Source: Methanobacteriota archaeon (GTDB lineage: Archaea; Hydrothermarchaeota; Hydrothermarchaeia; Hydrothermarchaeales; JACQPM01). Taken from it: DNA of 5,814 bases. Both the position numbers and the translations under genes were made by a program. The DNA lies in NCBI GenBank assembly GCA_016207475.1, contig JACQPM010000053.1, forward strand, positions 1 through 5,814, written 5' to 3'. Under the pieces are notes generated by a model. It was not told the DNA's origin. It did no database searches and saw nothing but the letters and a program-made list of their open reading frames with translations. Of the stretch, positions 1 to 4,163 are shown piece by piece (within the stretch, counting starts at the first letter, position 1; every line of letters starts with the position of its first letter).

Positions 1-443
1 ATCTTGTGGACTATGAGGGCCGTCTCCTGGACCTCACCCAGGAAGTCGCCGCCAGAGACCTGCTGCCCCTTCTTGGCCAGGGGTTTGAAGGTCCACTTAG
101 CTTCCCTGTCGAGGGAGGGTATGTCCACCCCGCGGGTGATGAAGGTCCCGGTCTTGGACCTCACGACCTCGAGGGGCCTCTGGATACCGTCGAAGATCCC
201 TTTCAGGATCCCAGGGCCCAGTTCTACGGAGAGCTGGAGGCCCGTCCCCAGGACCTTCTGCCCCGGGGCTATGCCGGCGGTCTCCTCATAGACCTGGATG
301 GTGGCTGTGTCCCCAGCCAGCTCTATGATCTCCCCTATCAGCTTCTGCTCCCCCACCCTCACCACTTCGTACATCAGAGACCCCTTCATGCCCTTCGCGG
401 TCATGACAGGCCCCGCTATCCTGGCTATAACACCTTCTGGCAT
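1..443 (-). CDS. atpA: A-type ATP synthase catalytic subunit A, N-terminal part, 3' partial
   Basis: Catalytic nucleotide-binding subunit of the A1 head; three copies alternate with three B subunits. Only the first 147 residues are present (the family is about 580), so the P-loop and catalytic glutamate lie beyond the left edge. The visible part is diagnostic: GVIARIAGPVM at 4-14, MYEVVRVGEQKLIGEII at 24-40, the beta-barrel segment DTATIQVYEETAGIAPG at 45-61, and LSVELGPGILKGIFDGIQRPLE at 71-92. Then comes the start of the non-homologous region specific to subunit A (KWTFKPLAKKGQQVSGGDF, about 117-134). It is the fourth gene of the operon; subunit B would be expected next, outside the window. 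Confidence 0.96.
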   Translation of the reverse strand, partial: MPEGVIARIAGPVMTAKGMKGSLMYEVVRVGEQKLIGEIIELAGDTATIQVYEETAGIAPGQKVLGTGLQLSVELGPGILKGIFDGIQRPLEVVRSKTGTFITRGVDIPSLDREAKWTFKPLAKKGQQVSGGDFLGEVQETALIVHK

Positions 444-449
444 CTCCAC

Positions 450-454
450 CACCT
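450..454 (-). promoter_or_regulatory. Ribosome binding site of atpA overlapping the atpF stop
   Basis: AGGTG, sharing bases with the atpF TAG, lies 6 bases before the ATG at 443. Two GTG codons (452-450 and 449-447) are in frame just upstream and could in principle start translation. The ATG fits the spacing and the usual family N terminus better. Confidence 0.55.
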
Positions 455-773
455 ATCCAAACTTTATCTCTACGCCCACCGCCCTCTTTATCAGCTCTTT
501 GATGGGATCCACCTTCTTCGCCATGGGCCCCTCCCGGTCGGGAATCTCCACGATGAGGGGCGTTATCCGCCCTTCGGTGATCCCTTCCATCTCGGCCCTT
601 ATCTCATCGGCGATCCTCTCGGTGAGTATGACGAGCCCCATCTCTTTATCTCCCACGAGTTCCCTGAGGAGGCCCACGGCCTCCTTGGGGGTCGAGACCT
701 CGTGGGCATCCCTTATCCCCGCCAGCCGGAAGCCCGTGACTGTGGTGGCATCCCCTAGGACACTGATCTTCAT
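453..773 (-). CDS. atpF: A-type ATP synthase subunit F (central stalk)
   Basis: Small central-stalk subunit that sits with subunit D in the rotor shaft and takes part in coupling catalysis to rotation. The 106-residue length is normal. The family pattern is clear: an N-terminal beta strand with GD at 7-8, GFRLAGI at 14-20, a central strand LVILTERIA at 47-55, and VEIPDREGP at 75-83, followed by a C-terminal helix (about 88-100). The start overlaps the atpE stop as ATGA. The TAG stop is followed after 9 bases by the atpA ATG in the same reading frame, and the atpA ribosome-binding site overlaps this stop codon. Confidence 0.95.
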   Translation of the reverse strand: MKISVLGDATTVTGFRLAGIRDAHEVSTPKEAVGLLRELVGDKEMGLVILTERIADEIRAEMEGITEGRITPLIVEIPDREGPMAKKVDPIKELIKRAVGVEIKFG

Positions 774-1378
774 GCCGATCCCTCGAAGAGGATCTTGGAG
801 ACCGCCGGCCTCAGGTCGTCCCGCAACCGCGCCAGACGGGTCTCGAAGGTGTTATTCACCTCCACCCGCCCATCCTCCGTCTTGACGATCACCCCGCCGG
901 CCGCGCTTATCGTCTCGTTGGAGAGCTTCAACCCTTTGGCAACGGCCGGCAGGACCTCCTTCAGATGCTTCGCATCCTCCTTCCTCCCCATGACCACCAG
1001 ACTACCGCTCCCCAGGGAAGCAACGGCCTCCTGGAGGAGGTTCTTCAGCACCGCCTGGTACTCCTTCCCCGAGGCGGCCTCTTTGAGCTTCTCCTCGGCC
1101 AGGCCGAAGGCCTCTTTTATCACCTCTTCCTTGGCATCGAGCTTCGCCTTCCGCTCCCGCAGCTTTGCGTTGGCCAGGATCCGCTGCCTCTCCTGCTCAG
1201 CCTCCCTCTCCCCCCGTCCCACGATCCCGGACCTTGTCTCAGCCGCCTTGCCCTCGGCCTCGGATATTATGGCCCTGGCTTTGCCCTCCGCCTCCCTTGT
1301 AAGGGCCTTGGCCTTGGCCTCCGTATCCTCCTCTATCCTGTGGATTATCTTCTCCACCTTGGAGTCCACTTCTCCCAT
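770..1378 (-). CDS. atpE: A-type ATP synthase subunit E (peripheral stalk)
   Basis: Peripheral-stalk subunit that binds subunit H along its N-terminal helix and caps the A/B head with its C-terminal domain. The 202-residue length is typical. Residues about 5-100 form a long charged helix rich in Ala, Glu, Lys and Arg. From about 105 the globular domain carries the family signatures GGVIVKTEDGRVEVNNT at 161-177 and FETRLARLRDDLRPAVSKILF just after it. It follows atpH after 22 bases, with a perfect GGAGG site, and its TGA stop overlaps the atpF start as ATGA, so E and F are translationally coupled. In the canonical archaeal order the I and K genes precede E and C follows it. None of the three is here. 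Confidence 0.96.
   Translation of the reverse strand: MGEVDSKVEKIIHRIEEDTEAKAKALTREAEGKARAIISEAEGKAAETRSGIVGRGEREAEQERQRILANAKLRERKAKLDAKEEVIKEAFGLAEEKLKEAASGKEYQAVLKNLLQEAVASLGSGSLVVMGRKEDAKHLKEVLPAVAKGLKLSNETISAAGGVIVKTEDGRVEVNNTFETRLARLRDDLRPAVSKILFEGSA
780..784 (-). promoter_or_regulatory. Ribosome binding site of atpF inside the end of atpE
   Basis: GAGGG, 6 bases before the atpF ATG and inside the last codons of atpE. With the ATGA stop/start overlap it suggests reinitiation. Confidence 0.5.
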
Positions 1379-1385
1379 GCCTGCG

Positions 1386-1390
1386 CCTCC
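1386..1390 (-). promoter_or_regulatory. Ribosome binding site of atpE
   Basis: A perfect GGAGG, 7 bases before the atpE ATG and inside the 22-base atpH-atpE gap. It fixes the start at 1378. Confidence 0.75.
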
Positions 1391-1400
1391 TGCGGAGTTA

Positions 1401-1715
1401 TCACTTGCCCAGGACCGACTTGACGATGTAATCTGCCGCCCGGTCCGTCTTCTTCCTCGCCTTCTCCTTTATCTTCCTCCCCTCTGCCTCTCCCGCTTTA
1501 AGGGTCGCGGCAGCCTCCTCCTCTCCCGCCCTCCTGGCCTTCGCAAGGAGCCCTTCTGCCTCGTCGCGGGCCTCCCTCTCGGACCTCTCCATGAGCTCAG
1601 AGGCCTTCCGCTTGGCTCCTTCCAGGAGCCTCTCGGCCTCCGACTGGGCCTTCTTGAGATCCTCCTCCGCCCCCCTCTCGGCCTTCTTTATAGTGAGCAG
1701 GGCTTCGATGACCAT
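1401..1715 (-). CDS. atpH: A-type ATP synthase subunit H (peripheral stalk)
   Basis: Peripheral-stalk subunit that pairs with subunit E in a right-handed coiled coil and holds the catalytic head still while the rotor turns. The 104-residue product matches the family length of about 105. It is almost wholly charged and Ala-rich helix with no membrane segment: heptad-like K/E/R/A runs fill residues about 10-85 and a short C-terminal part ends in YIVKSVLGK. The start at 1715 follows GGTGG (1720-1724) at 4 bases and lies just downstream of a TATA box. It is the first gene of the ATPase operon, which is the usual place for this subunit in archaea. The stop is TGA. Coiled-coil composition alone is not diagnostic, so the call leans partly on the adjoining atpE. 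Confidence 0.88.
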   Translation of the reverse strand: MVIEALLTIKKAERGAEEDLKKAQSEAERLLEGAKRKASELMERSEREARDEAEGLLAKARRAGEEEAAATLKAGEAEGRKIKEKARKKTDRAADYIVKSVLGK

Positions 1716-1747
1716 GGAACCACCGTTAGTGCATGAATAACAAGGGC

Positions 1748-1760
1748 TTATAAACTTTTC
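1748..1760 (-). promoter_or_regulatory. Archaeal promoter (BRE/TATA) of the ATP synthase operon
   Basis: The minus strand reads GAAAAGTTTATAAG: BRE-like GAAAAG (1760-1755) followed by TATA box TTTATAA (1754-1748), close to the archaeal consensus. The TATA centre is about 36 bases upstream of the atpH ATG, so transcription should start near 1725-1729 with a leader of about 10-14 bases. It starts only a few bases after the secD stop, so the ATPase genes have their own promoter even though the gap is just 49 bases. Confidence 0.75.
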
Positions 1761-1764
1761 GTAA

Positions 1765-3213
1765 TCACTCCACGAGGTACTGGACCATCCTGGCGTAGGC
1801 CGGGCGGGCGATGAAGACCCCCGACGTGGCGCCTATGATGGTGGTGAAGGCGAAGCCCTTGAGGGATGCCAGGCCCACGATGAAGAGGGGGATCATGGCT
1901 GCCGCGATGCACATCCAGGAGGACATGACGATGAAGAAGGCTGACTCGATCTTCTTCCTGATGGAGCGCTCCTTCTCCAGCAGGATCTCGTCTATTATAA
2001 CGATCTGGTTGTCCACCCCCGTTCCCAGGGCAGCTATGATCCCTGCGATGGCCGGGAGGTCTATGTTCCAGTTGATGAGGGAGGCAAAGCCCAGGATGAT
2101 GACGATCTCGCTGAAGCCCGTGATGAGGATCGGCAGGACGACCCGCGGCTCCCGGTATCTGAGGAAGATCACCAGGGTAACGCCAATGAAGGCCAGGATG
2201 CCAGCCAGGATGGCGTTCCTGGCGAAGCCCTCCCCCAGGGTGGCCGAGATCCCGTAGCTGCCCACCACGTTCACCTTTATGGGGAGGGCCCCTGACCTGA
2301 GGATGACCTCCACCCTCTTGGCCTCCTCCCTATCCCTCTCGTCCCTCCCGAGCTCCAGGACCAGGGCCTTGACGACCTGCCCCCTGATCAGCTCCTCCCT
2401 CAGGCTGTCGCCTATGGGGGCGCTGTTCACCAGCCCCGAGCGCTCGAAGGCCACCTCCCTGATCCCTGCCCCCGTGCTATTCAGGGCCGCAGATATCTTC
2501 TTTTTGCCGTCCTCGCCCAGGTCCTCCAGGGTCTGGTCTAGGTTTATCTCTGTCGTGGCCCCTGCCAGCCCCTTTGTGGCATTGACCTTCCCACTATAAC
2601 CAGCGCTCTCCAGGGCCCCTTCCGCCCCTTCCAGGGGCCTCTCGGAGTTGACCTTCACCCTCGTCCCCTCGTCCAGGTACATGTTCACCCTGTCGAAGTC
2701 CGTGGCCTTCGCCACGTCCCTGAACCTCTCGGCCGCCCCCTCCGTGAGGGTGAAGGGGACCTCCCAGCTGCCTGTGGAGGGTTCCTTCCGGAAGCTCTCC
2801 ACCCGGGTCAGCTCGTCCCCGGTGAAGGCGGTGACATTCCCTATCCTCACCATGAGCTGCCCTGGCTTCCCTATCACCTTCTCGGCCTCTTCTGGGGGTA
2901 TGCCGGCGATCTCCACGATGATGAACTCGTTCCCCCAGCCCCGGACCCTTATGTCCCTGACGGCGAAGACCCCCCTCAGCCGCTCGTCCATGATCTTGGT
3001 GACCTGTTCCATCTCGCCTGGGGTGAGGGGCCTCTCTGCCTGGATCTGGATTATGGAGCCCCCCTGGAGGTCGAGGCCCGTGGAGATCCCCTTGAAGGTG
3101 ATCAGCACCAGGGAGACGAGGACGAAGCCCAGGAGGAGCTTTATCCGCCCATCCTCCAACATCCTCTCGGGCCGCGCCTTGGCCGCCTTGGTCCCCTTTT
3201 CTCTCTTGACCAT
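1765..3213 (-). CDS. secD: Protein-export membrane protein SecD (archaeal)
   Basis: Partner of SecF in the SecDF accessory complex of the Sec translocase, in the cytoplasmic membrane. The 482-residue product is in the usual range for archaeal SecD. After a basic cytoplasmic tail (about 1-23) comes membrane segment 1 (24-41), then the hallmark GLDLQGG at 46-52. A large external region of about 280 residues follows and contains the family motif LRSGALPIKV at 305-314. Five further membrane segments lie near 331-351, 357-379, 384-407, 425-447 and 454-478. GTGVDNQIVIIDE at 397-409 corresponds to the bacterial GxAVDANVLIxER segment, and D401 is the likely counterpart of its functional aspartate. 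It directly follows secF with no spacer and in the same frame. The stop is TGA, and the ATPase promoter begins only a few bases beyond it. Confidence 0.96.
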   Translation of the reverse strand: MVKREKGTKAAKARPERMLEDGRIKLLLGFVLVSLVLITFKGISTGLDLQGGSIIQIQAERPLTPGEMEQVTKIMDERLRGVFAVRDIRVRGWGNEFIIVEIAGIPPEEAEKVIGKPGQLMVRIGNVTAFTGDELTRVESFRKEPSTGSWEVPFTLTEGAAERFRDVAKATDFDRVNMYLDEGTRVKVNSERPLEGAEGALESAGYSGKVNATKGLAGATTEINLDQTLEDLGEDGKKKISAALNSTGAGIREVAFERSGLVNSAPIGDSLREELIRGQVVKALVLELGRDERDREEAKRVEVILRSGALPIKVNVVGSYGISATLGEGFARNAILAGILAFIGVTLVIFLRYREPRVVLPILITGFSEIVIILGFASLINWNIDLPAIAGIIAALGTGVDNQIVIIDEILLEKERSIRKKIESAFFIVMSSWMCIAAAMIPLFIVGLASLKGFAFTTIIGATSGVFIARPAYARMVQYLVE

Positions 3214-4065
3214 CTAAGCCCTCTCCAGGTACATCTGCAGGATCCCGGCGTTCTGGATCCAGGTGTTGATGGCGTCTGCCACCATCCCTATGAGGATGAC
3301 GGATGCGATCTCCTTGAGGATGGAGGAGGTGGAGACCAGGAAGAGGATTCCCACGGCCACGATGGTCGTGGAGTTCATCGTGAGGCCCGTCTTCATGGCG
3401 CTCAGGGTCTTCTCGTTTATATTGCCCCCCCTCTTCGCCAGGAGGCGGGTGGTGAGGAGGATGTCCGTGTCCACGGAGTAACCTATGAGGAGGAGGAGGG
3501 CGACGAGGGAGCCCGAGGATAGCTCCAAGCCCAGGAGTATCATCACCGCCAGGGTGGTGATGATGTCGGAGAAGGCCGAGAGGACTACGGCTAAGGAGGG
3601 GACGAAGGTCTTGAACCTGAGGAATATGACGACGGCCATGAAGAGGAAGGCGAAGAGGACCGCCTTGACCGCCTGCTCCAGGAAGGCCTTCGACAGGGAG
3701 GGGCCCACTGACCGGAGGCTTATGCCTTCGGCCTTGATCCCCCTGCCGAGGAGGAAGTTCTTCACCTCTTCGCTCTCCTCCCCTCTCAGGAACTTGTCTA
3801 TCTGGATGTTGGCCCCTACGGTCTCCCCCGAGAGGTCCTTTATGGCCGTGACCTGGACCCCGAAGCCGAAGCGCTCCTTCAGGTCCCGCTCCATCGCGGG
3901 GCCTTCCTGGACGCCGTAGGCGGTGATCAGGGTGCCGCCCTTCATCTCGACGCTCATGGGTATGGTCCCGGCGCGGTAGTGGACCCCGATGACCAGGAGG
4001 GAGGCCAGGAGCATGAGGACCGGGAGGATCATAAGATTTTTTAGGTTCAGTTGAGAAAGGTCCAT
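3214..4065 (-). CDS. secF: Protein-export membrane protein SecF (archaeal)
   Basis: Subunit of the SecDF complex, which assists protein movement through the SecYEG channel at the cytoplasmic membrane. The 283-residue product is normal for archaeal SecF. It has the family layout of six membrane segments: one near residues 12-29, an external domain of about 100 residues, then segments near 131-149, 154-176, 184-205, 231-246 and 252-272. Family motifs are VGPSLSK at 120-126 and the archaeal signature GYSVDTDILLTTRLL at 195-209. K225 in AMKTGLTMNSTT lies close to where bacterial SecF has its essential arginine; this alignment is by eye. The start at 4065 is chosen because it gives the hydrophobic first segment, follows a GGTGA site and sits downstream of a TATA box. 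The gene ends in TAG directly against the secD ATG, so the two are almost certainly co-transcribed and translationally coupled. Confidence 0.95.
   Translation of the reverse strand: MDLSQLNLKNLMILPVLMLLASLLVIGVHYRAGTIPMSVEMKGGTLITAYGVQEGPAMERDLKERFGFGVQVTAIKDLSGETVGANIQIDKFLRGEESEEVKNFLLGRGIKAEGISLRSVGPSLSKAFLEQAVKAVLFAFLFMAVVIFLRFKTFVPSLAVVLSAFSDIITTLAVMILLGLELSSGSLVALLLLIGYSVDTDILLTTRLLAKRGGNINEKTLSAMKTGLTMNSTTIVAVGILFLVSTSSILKEIASVILIGMVADAINTWIQNAGILQMYLERA
3219..3226 (-). promoter_or_regulatory. Ribosome binding site of secD inside the end of secF
   Basis: GGAGAGGG ends 5 bases before the secD ATG and lies within the last codons of secF (LERA). Its position lets a terminating ribosome restart directly on secD. 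Confidence 0.6.
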
Positions 4066-4069
4066 TGGG

Positions 4070-4074
4070 TCACC
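4070..4074 (-). promoter_or_regulatory. Ribosome binding site of secF, deciding its start
   Basis: GGTGA, part of the archaeal Shine-Dalgarno consensus GGAGGTGATC, lies 4 bases before the ATG at 4065. The open frame extends 117 codons further upstream, but that extension overlaps polC in another frame and has no SecF-like sequence. The ATG at 4065 is therefore the real start. Confidence 0.6.
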
Positions 4075-4100
4075 GGGCCATGGAAAGGTGAGAAGAAGGG

Positions 4101-4113
4101 ATATAAATCCTTT
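4101..4113 (-). promoter_or_regulatory. Archaeal promoter (BRE/TATA) of secF-secD
   Basis: On the minus strand the sequence reads CAAAGGATTTATATC: an A-rich BRE-like stretch followed by TTTATAT at 4107-4101. The TATA centre lies about 39 bases upstream of the secF ATG. Initiation about 25 bases downstream of the TATA box would fall near 4079, giving a 5' leader of roughly 15 bases. The box is an AT-rich island in GC-rich DNA between two genes, which supports it. There is no experimental start site. Confidence 0.65.
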
Positions 4114-4163
4114 GGGGTATCGTGGGGGAGGCGAGGGGCGGCGGCGTGATACTTGATAGGGCC

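Larger units (their letters stand above)
4066..4163 (-). other. polC-secF intergenic region
   Basis: A 98-base gap after the polC TAG. Its first half is C-rich and unstructured by eye, with no U-run that would mark a terminator. Its second half holds the secF TATA box and a short leader. A four-codon mini-frame, ATG GCC CGG TGA (4081-4070), ends inside the secF ribosome-binding site and is probably chance. Confidence 0.6.

Noticed and set aside
6..758. A 250-codon plus-strand open frame across atpA and atpF
   Set aside because: It is antisense to two conserved ATPase genes, rich in Pro, Leu, His and Gly, and has no recognisable domain, so it is a composition shadow.
1726..1734. Mini-frame ATG CAC TAA in the atpH leader
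   Set aside because: It is two codons plus a stop and lies at or upstream of the predicted transcription start, so it is probably untranscribed or chance.
795..1736. A 313-codon plus-strand open frame across atpE and atpH
   Set aside because: Its Ser/Leu/Arg/Pro-rich product is what antisense reading of Ala/Glu/Lys/Arg coiled-coil genes gives. It also runs through the atpH start and leader.
4070..4081. Mini-frame ATG GCC CGG TGA in the secF leader
   Set aside because: It is only three codons plus a stop, and the ATG may coincide with the transcription start. It probably reflects the GGTGA ribosome site supplying a chance stop.
4066..4163. A terminator after polC
   Set aside because: There is no T-run on the minus strand and no obvious hairpin; pyrimidine-rich patches alone are not enough.
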